A stretch of DNA of 64,000 bases from Phaeobacter sp. J2-8 (GCF_022867865.1 NZ_JALIEC010000005.1:62001-126000), one strand, 5' to 3'. Numbered from the stretch's first letter, positions 7,464 through 17,196 are shown. Notes: generated by a model not told the origin, from the letters alone. Program-made: numbers and translations.

Positions 7464-9073
7464 GCGCCGGTATCGCGGATCAGCTTCCAGCGGATCGCAT
7501 CCAATAGCGCCTCCATCGACGCATCAACGATGTTGGGCGACACACCCACCGTGGACCAACGCCGCCCCTTGCCATCCTCGCTGTCGATGATGACGCGGGT
7601 CACCGCCTCGGTGCCGCCCTGGGTGATGCGCACCTTGAAATCCACCAGATGCATATCGTCGATCGAGGTCTGATACTTGCCCAGATCCCGCTTCAACGCC
7701 TGTGACAAGGCGTTGACCGGCCCGCGATCATTGCCTTCGTCATCATGGCTTTCACTGACCGACAGGATCTGTTCATCGCCAATCGTCACGGCGACCACGG
7801 CCTCAGAGGCACTGACAATCTGGCCCAGCGCATTGCGCCGCCGCTCCACCGTGACCCGGTAACGATCCAATTCGAAAAACCGATGGCTTTTCCCCAATTC
7901 GTCCCGCGCCAGCAATTCGAAACTCGCCTGCGCCCCGTCATAGGCATAGCCGTCGGTTTCGCGTGCCTTGACCCGTTCAAGGATACGACCCAGCGCCGGA
8001 TCGCCCTTTTCCACCGCCAGCCCGGCATCGGCCAAACGCTGGCGCAGGTTCGACTGCCCCGCCTGGTTCGACATCGGAATGACCCGTTCATTGCCCACCA
8101 GCGACGGCTCGATATGTTCATAGGTCGCCGGATCTTTCAGGATCGCACTGGCGTGCAAACCGGCCTTATGCGCAAAGGCCGACGCCCCGACATAGGCCGC
8201 CTGCCGCATCGGCACCCGGTTCAGGATCTCGTCCAGCATCCGGCTGATCCGCAACAACCCGGACAACGCCTCGCGCTTCACCCCGATCTCGTAATCGCTG
8301 GCAAAAGGTTCCTTCAACAGCAAGGTCGGGATCAGGGTCGTCAGATTGGCATTGCCACAACGTTCGCCCAATCCGTTCAACGTGCCCTGCACCTGACGCG
8401 CACCGGCCTCGATCGCCGCCAAGGTGCCCGCCACTGCATTTTCGGTGTCGTTATGGGTGTGAATACCCAATGCGCCGCCGGGAATACCCGAAGCAATCAC
8501 CTCGCGCACAATTCCGCCAATCTCACCCGGCAACGTGCCCCCATTGGTGTCACACAGCACAACCCAACGCGCGCCCGCATCCAGCGCCGCGCGCAGGGTC
8601 TCCAGCGCATATTCCGGGTCGGACTTGTAACCGTCAAAGAAATGTTCGGCATCAAACAATGCTTCACGTCCATTCGCAGTGATATGCGCAATCGACCGCG
8701 AGATATTCTCGGTGTTCTCGGCATTGCTGATCCCCAGCGCCGCCTTCACATGATAGACATGCGCCTTGCCCACCAGACACACCGCACTGGTGCCGGCATT
8801 CATCACCGCCGCCAGCACATCGTCATTCTCGGCGCTGATACCTGCGCGCTTGGTCATGCCAAAGGCCGTCACCTTCGCCCGCGTCTTGGGGGCCGTATCA
8901 AAAAACGCGCTGTCTGTCGGGTTCGCACCGGGCCAGCCGCCTTCGATGTAATCAATCCCCAAACCGTCCAGCGCCTCGGCAATCCGCACCTTTTCAGCGG
9001 TGGAAAACTGCACGCCCTGGGTCTGCTGCCCATCGCGCAAGGTGGTGTCATAAAGATAAAGCCGCTCAGCCAT
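7460..9073 (-). CDS. cimA: (R)-citramalate synthase
   Basis: A 537-residue HMGL-like aldolase of the CimA/LeuA family: YDTTLRDGQQTQGVQFS at the N-terminus, the metal-binding GIHTHNDTENAVA, and a C-terminal LeuA dimer domain (LVDFKVRI; VTRVIIDSEDGKGRRWSTVG). CimA condenses pyruvate and acetyl-CoA to citramalate, the thiolase-independent route to 2-oxobutyrate and isoleucine. The length and the GQQTQG motif favour citramalate synthase over 2-isopropylmalate synthase. It is first in a two-gene unit with the phytoene-synthase-like gene. Confidence 0.92.
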   Translation of the reverse strand: MAERLYLYDTTLRDGQQTQGVQFSTAEKVRIAEALDGLGIDYIEGGWPGANPTDSAFFDTAPKTRAKVTAFGMTKRAGISAENDDVLAAVMNAGTSAVCLVGKAHVYHVKAALGISNAENTENISRSIAHITANGREALFDAEHFFDGYKSDPEYALETLRAALDAGARWVVLCDTNGGTLPGEIGGIVREVIASGIPGGALGIHTHNDTENAVAGTLAAIEAGARQVQGTLNGLGERCGNANLTTLIPTLLLKEPFASDYEIGVKREALSGLLRISRMLDEILNRVPMRQAAYVGASAFAHKAGLHASAILKDPATYEHIEPSLVGNERVIPMSNQAGQSNLRQRLADAGLAVEKGDPALGRILERVKARETDGYAYDGAQASFELLARDELGKSHRFFELDRYRVTVERRRNALGQIVSASEAVVAVTIGDEQILSVSESHDDEGNDRGPVNALSQALKRDLGKYQTSIDDMHLVDFKVRITQGGTEAVTRVIIDSEDGKGRRWSTVGVSPNIVDASMEALLDAIRWKLIRDTGA

Positions 9074-9095
9074 GACTGTGCCCCTTGCTTCTTCT

Positions 9096-9155
9096 GTTCA
9101 AAAATATCCTCGGGGGGAGTCTGCATCCGCAGACGGGGGGCCGACAGCCCCCCAT
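9096..9155. repeat. GC-rich interspersed hairpin repeat (copy 1)
   Basis: Begins AAAATATCCTCGGGGGG and holds two hairpins: GTCTGC/GCAGAC at 9119-9134, then a G-rich arm and GCCCCCC ending near 9153. The same elements (ATATCC-CGGGGG followed by a G/C hairpin) recur at 14438-14484 and around 53568-53667. It lies between cimA and cysS. Confidence 0.65.
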
Positions 9156-9172
9156 GCAACATCCGCCAGACA

Positions 9173-10534
9173 TCACAATGCCTCCAACTTGGCGGCGTCA
9201 AACCCCGGACCGGGCACCAATTCGACCCCAGCCTTGCTCATCCGCACTTCGACACCGGCGGCAATCAGCGCCTGTTTCATCGCATCCACACCGGAAAAAT
9301 CTTTATTTTCCATTGCCTTGGCCCGCGTTTCATTGAACCGCGTCACATAATCCGACAGATCCACCGCAACACGGTCCCAACCGCCCAGATCCTCGCCCAA
9401 CAGCCCGAGCAGCGCCGCCCCGGCCTTTAGCGCCGGGGCCTCTCCGGCCGTGGCAAGCCGGTGCAATTCGGCAATCGCACCCGCCGTGTTCAGATCATTG
9501 GCCACCGACGCCAAGACCGCCGCAGGCACATCAGAGGCCTCGACGCCCGCAACCATGCCCCGCCATTTGCGCAAGACCGCTTCGGCCTCTGCGGCCTTCT
9601 TCTCGGTCCAGTCCATCGGCTTGCGGTAATGCGTCGACAGGAAGACAAACCGGATCACCTCGCCCGGAACGCCCTGTTCCAGCAGATCACGCACAGTAAA
9701 GAAATTGCCCAAGCTTTTGGACATCTTCTTGCCTTCGACCTGCAACATCTCGTTGTGCATCCAGACCTGGGCAAAATCCCCCTCAGGGTGGGCGCAGCAG
9801 CTCTGGGCAATCTCGTTTTCATGATGGGGAAACATCAGATCGTTGCCGCCGCCGTGAATGTCGAACGACGCGCCCAACAGCGCAAAGGACATCGCCGAGC
9901 ATTCGATATGCCAACCGGGACGTCCCCGACCCCAGGGGCTGTCCCACCCCGGCAGATCATCGCTGGACGGTTTCCACAACACGAAATCCATCGGATTGCG
10001 TTTATAGGGCGCAACCTCGACCCGCGCGCCGGCGATCATATCATCAACCGACCGCCCCGACAGCGCGCCGTACTCTTTGTAGCTTTCGACCGAAAACAGC
10101 ACATGACCTTCTGCCGCATAGGCATGGCCGCGCGCGATCAGATCGGCAATCATCTCGACCATCTGGGGGATATACGCCGTGGCGCGCGGCATATGTGTCG
10201 GCTCTAACGTGCCAAGCGCGGCCATGTCATCAAGATACCATTGGCTGGTCTCTGCGGTGATTTCGGCAATCGACCGCCCGCTTTCGGCGGCACGGGCGTT
10301 GATCTTGTCATCCACGTCGGTGAAATTGCGCACATAGGTCACGTGACCCGCACCATATTCATGCCGCAACAGCCGGAACAGCACGTCGAACATGATCACA
10401 TTGCGTGCATTTCCCAGATGGGCCCGGTCGTAAACCGTTGGCCCGCAAAGATAAATGCGCACGTTGTCGGGGTCGATCGGGGTGAACAGCTGCTCCCCCC
10501 GAATCTTGGTATTATGCAGTTTGATCTCGGCCAT
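9173..10534 (-). CDS. cysS: cysteinyl-tRNA synthetase
   Basis: A 453-residue class I synthetase that charges tRNA-Cys. It shows the N-terminal [19 protein letters not shown] (zinc Cys and HIGH-type motif), HIECSAMS and [15 protein letters not shown] (zinc ligands), and the KMSKS loop as [12 protein letters not shown] near residue 275. The length is normal for the family. Start ATG at 10534 (MAEIKLHN). It is read in the same direction as cimA but separated by about 100 bp holding the interspersed repeat. Confidence 0.95.
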   Translation of the reverse strand: MAEIKLHNTKIRGEQLFTPIDPDNVRIYLCGPTVYDRAHLGNARNVIMFDVLFRLLRHEYGAGHVTYVRNFTDVDDKINARAAESGRSIAEITAETSQWYLDDMAALGTLEPTHMPRATAYIPQMVEMIADLIARGHAYAAEGHVLFSVESYKEYGALSGRSVDDMIAGARVEVAPYKRNPMDFVLWKPSSDDLPGWDSPWGRGRPGWHIECSAMSFALLGASFDIHGGGNDLMFPHHENEIAQSCCAHPEGDFAQVWMHNEMLQVEGKKMSKSLGNFFTVRDLLEQGVPGEVIRFVFLSTHYRKPMDWTEKKAAEAEAVLRKWRGMVAGVEASDVPAAVLASVANDLNTAGAIAELHRLATAGEAPALKAGAALLGLLGEDLGGWDRVAVDLSDYVTRFNETRAKAMENKDFSGVDAMKQALIAAGVEVRMSKAGVELVPGPGFDAAKLEAL

Positions 10535-10673
10535 GGTCTCTCCTCGACACGCGCTGTGATGGGCGCACGAACGCTCGCGGCGGGCATAGCAAGATCAGTT
10601 CACAAAGGAAAGAAAGAGCAGGCCCGCCGAAAAATTCAGCGGGTAATGCAGCAAATGAGGGTTGCAAGCGTGC

Positions 10674-11586
10674 TCATGCGATCCGTTTAACACGGGTTGG
10701 CGCCCGCGCCAAGCGCGGTTTGCGCTGATCCAGCAAAGTAAGTGCCACGCCAACCGCAATCAGCCCGGCACCGCCCCATGTCAGCGGCCCGTATCGTTCC
10801 CCCAGCAGCAGCACCGCCGCCGCCATGCCGGTCGCCGCCGCGACATAGCCGATCTGGCTCAGCATCACCGGCCCACCCAACCGTTGCAGCCGGAAAAAGG
10901 CCGGGAATGTTGCGCCGGCCACCAGAAATTGCGCCAGCGACACGCCGGGAATCTCGGCCAGGGTTTCCAGCGGGATACGCCCGAGATTGACGGTCAACAC
11001 CACAGCAAAGACCACGGCGGCGGTCAGATGGCTCCAGAATGCCAACACCACCGGTTCGCCGCCTTCGGGCCAATCCAGCGTGCGATAGACATTGCCGATC
11101 GCCAGGATCACCGGAATGCCAAGCGCCGCCAGCGCCCAGGGCGACAGCCCCGCCAATTCACCCCGCCCAAGGGCCACCAGAATGGCCCCCGACATGCCAA
11201 ATGCGATGCCTGGCCAGGCCGAACGCCTTGGGCGCGCGCAGGCCGAACACCAGCGAAAACCCCAAGGTGAACACCGGCGACAATGCAAACATCATCCCCA
11301 CCTGCCCGGCCCCGACATGGGGAATGGCGGCGAACACCAACAGGTTGGCACCCACAAAGGTGATCAACCCGGCCAGCACCACATAGCGCAGCATTGGCCC
11401 GCGCGGCACCACCAGCGCCCCCCGCGCCAAAAGCCCCGGCACCAGTGCCACCGACGCCCCGACCGAAATCACCAAGGCCCAAAGCGCAGGCGGCACATGT
11501 GCCGCCCCCGCAAGCTTGCCCAAAGGAAAGTTCAACCCGGTCATCACGCCGGTGTAGATCAACAGAAACGGGATCGCATTAGGCAT
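10674..11586 (-). CDS. EamA (DMT) family exporter, frameshifted in this sequence
   Basis: Two frames together make one 303-residue, ten-helix DMT transporter. The N-terminal half starts MPNAIPFLLIYTGVMTGL at 11586; the C-terminal half runs from IAFGMSGAILVALG to the stop at 10674. The switch is at about 11209-11211, where the minus strand reads CTGGCCAGGCATC with one base too many. EamA proteins export small metabolites or drugs. The start overlaps the end of the VOC gene by 8 nt, and both lie behind a SoxR-like promoter, which suggests export of redox-active compounds (inference). Confidence 0.8.
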
Positions 11587-11959
11587 AGCTGACCACCTCG
11601 TATTCCACGCCATCCGGCCCTTCGAAGTAAAACCGCCGCCCCGGTTCGTAATCGGCGTGGTTGATCGGCACATAGCCTGCGGATGTCACCCTGGCTTCGA
11701 TCGCGTCAAGGTCATCCACCACGATGCCGATATGGTTGAGCGCCCCAAGATGGGTATAGCGCGTGGTCTGGCCTTCCATCCGATCCTTGGGGGCATAAAG
11801 CGCCAGATAGCTGCCATCGGTGCCGACATGCACCGTATAGCCTTTGCCGCCCAGGCCCTCGCCCTCCCAGCGGATGTGCCAGCCGAACAGATCGTGCAGA
11901 ACGGCCGCGGTGGCGCGCGGGTCGTTGACGGTGATATTTGCGTGTTCCAGATAGGCCAT
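11579..11959 (-). CDS. VOC (glyoxalase/dioxygenase fold) protein
   Basis: A 126-residue single VOC domain: LEHANITVNDP at the start, ALNHIGIVVDDLDAIEARV in the middle and FYFEGPDGVEYEVVSY at the end, with the His and Glu residues expected at the metal site. Such proteins include glyoxalase-like lyases and antibiotic-binding proteins; the substrate is unknown. AAGGGAG lies a few bases before the ATG at 11959. It is first in a unit with the overlapping EamA exporter and divergent from soxR. Confidence 0.85.
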   Translation of the reverse strand: MAYLEHANITVNDPRATAAVLHDLFGWHIRWEGEGLGGKGYTVHVGTDGSYLALYAPKDRMEGQTTRYTHLGALNHIGIVVDDLDAIEARVTSAGYVPINHADYEPGRRFYFEGPDGVEYEVVSYA

Positions 11960-11989
11960 GATTGGCTCCCTTTCAATTTATCTGGACGC

Positions 11990-12020
11990 AGGCTAATCCC
12001 TCAACTATGGTTCAGCTCAA
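11990..12020 (-). promoter_or_regulatory. SoxR-type promoter/operator for the VOC-EamA unit
   Basis: On the minus strand a -35 TTGAGC (12020-12015) and a weak -10 TAGCCT (11995-11990) are separated by 19 bp, the long spacer typical of MerR/SoxR-activated promoters. An imperfect dyad, CTGAACCA / TAGTTGAG (12015-12000), lies in the spacer. It resembles the SoxR consensus CCTCAAG-TTAACTTGAGG. The soxR gene starts 36-40 bp away on the other strand. Confidence 0.55.
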
Positions 12021-12055
12021 CCTTAAAGTTTCGTTTGTTTTCAATGGATACGAAT

Positions 12056-12514
12056 ATGGCAACACGTGGATTGGGCATCGGGGTCGTGGCCGAACGCACC
12101 GGATTGGCGGTGTCGGCGGTACGGTATTACGAAGATCAGGGGCTGGTGCATCCCGGGCGCAATGCCGGCGGCCAGCGGGCCTTTGAACGGTCCGACATTC
12201 GCCGACTGAGCTTTGTGCGCATCGCTCAGGGCCTCGGGTTTTCCATTGCCGAGATTCGCGCCGCCTTGGCCGAATTGCCAGAGGGGCGCACGCCGACGAA
12301 ATCGGATTGGGAGCGGATTTCCAATGATTTTGGCCGCATTCTGGACGCGCGGATTGCCCAGATGCAGGCCCTGCGGCGCAATCTGGATGGCTGTATCGGC
12401 TGTGGCTGTCTGTCGCTGGAACGCTGCAAGCTGTATAATCCAGAGGACCGCGCAGCAAAGCTGGGACAGGGGCCAAGATTTCTGCTGGGGGACACCCCCA
12501 GCGACGCCGAATGA
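12056..12514 (+). CDS. soxR: redox-sensing transcriptional regulator SoxR
   Basis: A 152-residue MerR-family activator: helix-turn-helix IGVVAERTGLAVSAVRYYE (residues 8-26), a dimerisation helix, and the SoxR-specific [2Fe-2S] ligands Cys113, Cys116, Cys118 and Cys124 (CIGCGCLSLERC). SoxR senses redox-cycling compounds or superoxide through the cluster and activates promoters with 19-bp spacers. ATG at 12056 (MATRGLGIG) fits the family; an in-frame ATG at 12044 would add four residues. Divergent transcription from the VOC-EamA unit suggests that unit is a target. Confidence 0.92.
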   Translation: MATRGLGIGVVAERTGLAVSAVRYYEDQGLVHPGRNAGGQRAFERSDIRRLSFVRIAQGLGFSIAEIRAALAELPEGRTPTKSDWERISNDFGRILDARIAQMQALRRNLDGCIGCGCLSLERCKLYNPEDRAAKLGQGPRFLLGDTPSDAE

Positions 12515-12550
12515 CTTGCAGACCCGGCACGCCCCCGGCAAAATTGGCCC

Positions 12551-12904
12551 ATGTCACGTGAATTGGTAAATCGCATTTGCGCCGCCCTGCCCGGTGCCGA
12601 AGTCTCTGACCCCTGGGGCGGTGGCCATGATGCCTGGAAGGTCGGCGGCAAGATGTTTGCCAGCATCGGCGCGGTGGGTGACGGTGTGTCGCTGAAAACG
12701 CCGGATATTGACTCTGCGGCCATGTTGATTGACCTAGGGCGCGCGATCAAAGCGCCGTATTTTCACCGGTCCTGGGTGCATGTGCCGTTCAGCATGATCG
12801 AAAACGGCGAGGTTCCCGAAGACGAGCTGCGCGACCGGCTGGAAAACTCCTATCACTTGATCCGGTCAAAATTACCGAAAAAGATACAGGCATTATTGAA
12901 ATGA
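12551..12904 (+). CDS. MmcQ/YjbR family protein
   Basis: A 117-residue CyaY-like-fold protein: LVNRICAALPGAEVSDPWGG, WKVGGKMFASIG, HRSWVHVPF and a C-terminal LENSYHLIRSKLPKK helix. MmcQ/YjbR proteins are small and often called DNA-binding, but their role is not established. The 37-bp gap after soxR and the 4-nt overlap with the TfoX-C gene (ATGA) suggest one transcript. GC and codon use look like those of the neighbours. Confidence 0.85.
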   Translation: MSRELVNRICAALPGAEVSDPWGGGHDAWKVGGKMFASIGAVGDGVSLKTPDIDSAAMLIDLGRAIKAPYFHRSWVHVPFSMIENGEVPEDELRDRLENSYHLIRSKLPKKIQALLK

Positions 12905-13230
12905 GCGAGCCGGTCAGCACGATCCGCAACCTTGGCCCGGCAATGGACGAGGCCTGTGCCCGGGCGGGGATTCACAGCGCCGAGGCCCTGCGGGAACTGG
13001 GGGCCGATGCGGCCTATGCCAAGCTGCTGGCCAGCGGCACGCGCCCGCATTTCATCGGCTATTACGTTCTGGTCATGGGGTTGCAGGGGCGGCCGTGGAA
13101 TGATTGTCAGGGCGACGAAAAAGCCGCCCTGCGCAAAAGATTTGATGCGCTGAAATCCGCAAATCAGCCCAAGACCCACGCCGGTATCGAAAAGATCCTG
13201 AACGAAATCGGCGTGGTCGAACGGCGCTGA
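12901..13230 (+). CDS. TfoX/Sxy C-terminal domain protein
   Basis: A 109-residue helical protein matching the TfoX C-terminal domain: IRNLGPAMDEACARAGIHSA, ELGADAAYAKLLASG and YYVLVMGLQGRPWNDC. The N-terminal TfoX domain linked to competence control in gammaproteobacteria is absent. Stand-alone C-terminal domains are common in alphaproteobacteria and have a helix-hairpin-helix-like fold of unknown function. It overlaps the MmcQ gene by 4 nt and ends 9 bp before the convergent NUDIX gene. Confidence 0.82.
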   Translation: MSEPVSTIRNLGPAMDEACARAGIHSAEALRELGADAAYAKLLASGTRPHFIGYYVLVMGLQGRPWNDCQGDEKAALRKRFDALKSANQPKTHAGIEKILNEIGVVERR

Positions 13231-13239
13231 TCGCGGAGA

Positions 13240-13782
13240 TCAGAGTTTCATCCGCGCAAAGGCCCAGGCCGCAGCCATATGGGTGATCGCAAAACGCGGC
13301 GTGCCCAAAGCGCCGTCCAGCTCTTCTGGTGTGGCAAAGCTGACTTCCATATCTTCCAGATCACCGGAATCGGCCTCGGTCACTTTTTCACAATCCAGCG
13401 CCAGGAAATAGCTGCCGAAACATCCGCGCTGGTTGCCGTTGTCGACATATTGGCCCAGGGGAATGAATTTCCCGGCACTATATCCGGTTTCTTCGATCAA
13501 TTCGCGCCGACCGGCCTCTTCCGCTTCTTCGCCTTCGTCGACGAAACCACCGGGAAAGGTAATCGAAACCCGGCGCGGCCCGTGTTTGTATTGTTCGAGA
13601 ATCATGATGCGCCCGTCTTTGGTGACCGGAACCACCGAAACGAAGGGCCGCAGATGTACCTGATAGAAATCATTGATTTGCTGACCACTGGGCAATTCAA
13701 CGGTTTCGCAGGCCACGCGCAAATAGGGCAGCGCCTCGAATACAAAATCCTGCTTGATGGTTTTCCATGTTGTGTCTGTCAT
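13240..13782 (-). CDS. NUDIX hydrolase (ADP-sugar pyrophosphatase-like)
   Basis: A 180-residue protein with a complete Nudix box, GG-FVDEGE-7 residues-REL-EETGY, near residues 82-104, which binds Mg and the pyrophosphate. The N-terminal half (VELPSGQQINDFYQVHLRPFV) resembles ADP-ribose/ADP-sugar pyrophosphatases; the exact substrate is not readable. The start MTDTTWKTIK at 13782 is chosen for its AGGTGG six bases upstream. The upstream in-frame Met at 13836 lies in the ndk terminator and is unlikely. A TATAAT sits just before the ribosome site. Confidence 0.87.
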   Translation of the reverse strand: MTDTTWKTIKQDFVFEALPYLRVACETVELPSGQQINDFYQVHLRPFVSVVPVTKDGRIMILEQYKHGPRRVSITFPGGFVDEGEEAEEAGRRELIEETGYSAGKFIPLGQYVDNGNQRGCFGSYFLALDCEKVTEADSGDLEDMEVSFATPEELDGALGTPRFAITHMAAAWAFARMKL

Positions 13783-13807
13783 TTTTGCCACCTCATTATA
13801 CTTGATA

Positions 13808-13836
13808 CGAAAATGCCGCCCCTTTCGGGACGGCAT
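13808..13836 (-). terminator. intrinsic terminator of ndk
   Basis: On the minus strand ATGCCGTCCC, loop GAAA, GGGGCGGCAT (13836-13813) form a 10-bp stem with one G-T wobble. A TTTT tail follows at 13812-13809. It starts 27 bp past the ndk stop. Confidence 0.8.
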
Positions 13837-13862
13837 ATAGACTTATCGGAAGGTTCCGACAG

Positions 13863-14285
13863 TTAGCCCACCAGTTCGAGACCGGCGAAGAAATATGCGA
13901 TTTCTTCGGCTGCGGTTTCCGGAGCGTCGGACCCGTGAACCGAGTTTTCGCCAACGGATTCGGCGAATTCGGCGCGCACTGTGCCCGGTGCCGCGTCCGC
14001 AGGGTTGGTTGCGCCCATGACTTCGCGGTTTTTGGTGATGGCGTTTTCGCCTTCGAGCACCTGCACGACAACCGGCTCGGACGCCATGAATTCGCACAGT
14101 TCGTCATAGAACGGACGCTCGGCGTGCACCGAATAGAACTGACCTGCCTGCGCTTTGGTCAGGTGGATGCGTTTTTGTGCGACGATGCGCAGACCTGCGT
14201 CTTCGAATTTGGCATTGATCTTGCCGGTCAGGTTGCGGCGGGTGGCGTCGGGTTTGATGATCGACAGCGTGCGTTCGGTTGCCAT
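13863..14285 (-). CDS. ndk: nucleoside diphosphate kinase
   Basis: A 140-residue NDK that passes the gamma-phosphate of ATP to NDPs through a phosphohistidine. It shows [14 protein letters not shown] at the N-terminus, the [18 protein letters not shown] loop and the active-site His in [13 protein letters not shown] (near residue 117). The length is typical. AGGAG sits 9 nt before the ATG. It is a single-gene unit with its own terminator, as is usual for ndk. Confidence 0.95.
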   Translation of the reverse strand: MATERTLSIIKPDATRRNLTGKINAKFEDAGLRIVAQKRIHLTKAQAGQFYSVHAERPFYDELCEFMASEPVVVQVLEGENAITKNREVMGATNPADAAPGTVRAEFAESVGENSVHGSDAPETAAEEIAYFFAGLELVG

Positions 14286-14437
14286 TGGGGCTACTCCTAT
14301 TCATGGACCGGAGGAAAGCCCCGGTCAGGCCATGTTAAATCGCGGCTGCGATAGCATGGGTTGCAGCACTTGGAAAGGGCGGGTTTGCTTCGCCAGGCCC
14401 GCCACAGGCCCGCCGCACGCCTGCCACACGCCCAGCA

Positions 14438-14484
14438 TGGGGGCGCTGCCCCCAAACCCCCGGGATATTTCCGAACAGAAGAAG
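14438..14484. repeat. GC-rich interspersed hairpin repeat (copy 2)
   Basis: GGGGGCGCTGCCCCC hairpin, then CCCCCGGGATATTT and GAACAGAAGAAG: the inverted form of the element at 9096-9155, including the flanking purine tract. It lies in the 278-bp non-coding gap between ndk and the ABC-F gene; nothing else is seen in that gap. Confidence 0.65.
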
Positions 14485-14563
14485 TTTGGACATCGCCCCC
14501 TTGGCGCGTTCGGGGTGTTTTCTGGTGCTGGCATGTGGGGCGCAGCTCTGTTAGAGCGCGGCC

Positions 14564-16433
14564 ATGCTGAGAATTGATGACATTTCGTATTCGGTTGAGG
14601 GGCGCCCGTTGTTTGACGGGGCCAGGCGCAACCATTCCTGCCGGCCACAAGGTCGGGCTTGTCGGGCGCAACGGTACGGGCAAAACCACCCTGTTCCGCC
14701 TGATCCGGGGGGAATTGACCCTGGATGGTGGCACGATCTCCTTGCCGCAGCGCGCGCGCATTGGCGGGGTCGCCCAAGAGGTGCCCGCCAACGAGGTGTC
14801 ACTGTTGAATACGGTGCTGGCGGCGGACACTGAACGTGCCGCATTGATGGCCGAGGCAGAGACCGCGACAGATCCCGGTCGCATCGCCGAGGTGCAAACC
14901 CGCCTGGCAGATATTGACGCCTGGTCGGCAGAGGCGCGGGCGGCTTCGATCCTGAAGGGGTTGGGGTTTGACCATGCCGAGCAACAGATGCCCTGTAGCG
15001 ATTTTTCCGGTGGTTGGCGGATGCGGGTTGCGCTGGCGGGGGTGTTGTTTGCCCAGCCGGATTTGTTGTTGCTCGACGAACCGACCAACTATCTCGACCT
15101 TGAGGGCGCGCTGTGGCTGGAAAGCTATCTGGCGAAATATCCCCATACGGTGATCATCATCAGCCACGACCGTGGGCTTTTGAACCGGGCGGTGGGCGCG
15201 ATCCTGCATCTGGAAGAGCGCAAATTGACCTTTTATCAGGGCCCCTATGATCAATTTGCCCGCCAGCGCGCCGAACAACGCGCCGTGCAGGCGGCGATGG
15301 CGCGCAAGCAACAGGCGCGCAAGGATCACATGCAGAGCTTTGTTGATCGGTTCCGCGCCAAAGCCTCGAAGGCGAAACAGGCACAGGCCCGGCTGAAGAT
15401 GATCGAAAAGATGGACATGATCGCCGCGCCGGAGGAAATTGCGCGTCGGGTGTTTTCCTTTCCTCAGCCCGAGGAACTGTCGCCGCCCATCATCGCAATT
15501 GAAAACGGGACAACCGGATACGGCGAGACGGAAATCCTGCGCAAGCTTGACCTGCGGATCGACCATGACGACCGCATTGCCCTGTTGGGCAAGAACGGTC
15601 AGGGCAAATCCACCCTGTCCAAGCTGTTGTCGGATCGTTTGCCGCTGATGTCGGGCAAGATGACCCGGTCCAACAAGCTGCGGATCGGCTATTTTGCCCA
15701 GCACCAGGTGGATGAATTGTTCATCGACGAAACGCCCTTGCAGCATTTGCAAAGCGCGCGCCCCGGTGTGTTGCCGCCGAAACTTCGGGCGCAGTTGGCG
15801 GGTTTCGGGCTTGGCGCCGATCAGGCCGAAACCGAGGTCGGCCGCCTGTCGGGTGGCCAGAAAGCCCGGCTTTCGTTGCTTTTGGCGACGCTGGATGCGC
15901 CGCATTTGTTGATCCTCGATGAACCGACCAACCACCTGGACATCGAAAGCCGCGAGGCGCTGGTCGAGGCCTTGACCGCCTATAGCGGCGCGGTCATCCT
16001 TGTCAGCCATGACATGCATTTGCTGAACATGGTGGCGGATCGCTTGTGGCTTGTGTCTGATGGATCGGTGAAACCGTTTGAGGACGACCTCGAAGCCTAT
16101 CGCAAGGTGTTGTTGTCGGTGGACAAACCGGCGCGCACGCCCAAGGCGGAGAAAGCCGAAAAAGCCAAATCCGAAAAGCCCAAACGCGCGCCGCGTGATC
16201 ACATCCTGGCGCTGCGCGCCGAGGTGCGCAAATGCGAAGAGCGGGTGGAAAAGATCACATCCATGCATGAAATCCTGTCCAAGAAGCTGGCCGATCCATT
16301 GATCTATGAGGCGGGGCGCGCCAGCGAATTGGAACAATGGAACCGCAAATTTGCCGAGGTCGAAAAGGGCATGGCGCGGGCGGAAAAGCTTTGGATGGCG
16401 GCGTTGGAAAAACTTGAGGCGGCCGAGGCCTGA
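14564..16433 (+). CDS. ABC-F family ATPase (Uup/EttA-like), frameshifted near its start
   Basis: A 622-residue ABC-F protein after joining two frames. The first 20 codons (MLRIDDISYSVEGRPLFDGA) are in one frame and the rest, from ATIPAGHKVGLVGRNGTGKT, is in another; the extra base is in GCCAGGC at about 14624. Two ATPase domains are present: Walker A GRNGTGKTT, signature FSGGWRMR, Walker B LLLLDEPTN; then GKNGQGKST, LSGGQKAR, LLILDEPTN. A coiled linker and a Lys-rich C-terminal coiled coil follow (KAEKAEKAKSEKPKR). ABC-F proteins act on ribosomes, not in membranes. No antibiotic-resistance context is seen. Confidence 0.88.
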
Positions 16434-16562
16434 AACTTGGCCTGACGCTTGGTCGCGGGCTTGGCCTGAGGTTTAGCCTGGCGCGTGAATTGACGCTTGG
16501 ATTTTTGACAAATGGCTGGGCTGCCCCTTGCCAAGTCTGCTTTGGCATGGTGCTTGTGATCT

Positions 16563-17196
16563 ATGGATAGTGCATTTCTCTATCTCTGCTTTTGTCACGC
16601 TGTTTGTGGTGGTCGACCCGATTGGGCTGACGCCATTGTTTGTCGCCATGACCCAAGGCATGTCCCCCAGCCTGCGGCGTGCGATCGGGATACGCGCCTG
16701 TTTGGTGGCTGTGGTCCTGTTGGCGTTGTTTGGCGCAATGGGCGAGGCGGTGTTGGGATTTATCGGGATTTCCATGCCGGCGTTCCGCGTGGCGGGCGGC
16801 ATTTTGCTGTTTATCACCGCGCTCGACATGTTGTTCGAGCGCCGGACCAAACGCCGTCAGGATCAGGCGGACAACGACGATGATCATGATGATCCTTCGG
16901 TGTTTCCGCTGGCCATTCCGCTGTTGGCGGGGCCGGGTTCGATTGCCTCGATCATCCTGTTGACCGGGGAAAAACCGGGGATCGAAGGTTATTTTCTGGT
17001 GATGGGCGTGTTGCTGGCGGTGATTGCCATTGCGCTTTTGCTGTTCATGGCGGCCGGGTTTCTGGAGCGGCTTCTGGGAAAGATCGGCATTGTGGTTGTG
17101 ACCCGGTTGCTTGGCATGTTGCTGGCGGCGCTGGCGGTGCAATTCGTGCTGGATGGGTTGCGCGCCTTTGGCTTTGCGGCGGCGTTGACCTCGTAA
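16563..17196 (+). CDS. MarC family membrane protein, probable N-terminal frameshift
   Basis: A 210-residue, six-helix MarC/NAAT protein: ISAFVTLFVVVDPIGLTPLF at the start, VAGGILLFITALDML, an Asp/His-rich loop (QADNDDDHDDP), PLLAGPGSIASIILL and RLLGMLLAALAVQFVLDG. MarC function is not settled. The family start MDSAF-LISAFVTLF is split: ATG GAT AGT GCA TTT at 16563 is one base out of frame with the rest, with the extra base near 16574-16581. Without a frameshift, translation would need the GTG at 16570. No good ribosome site is visible for either. Confidence 0.75.
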
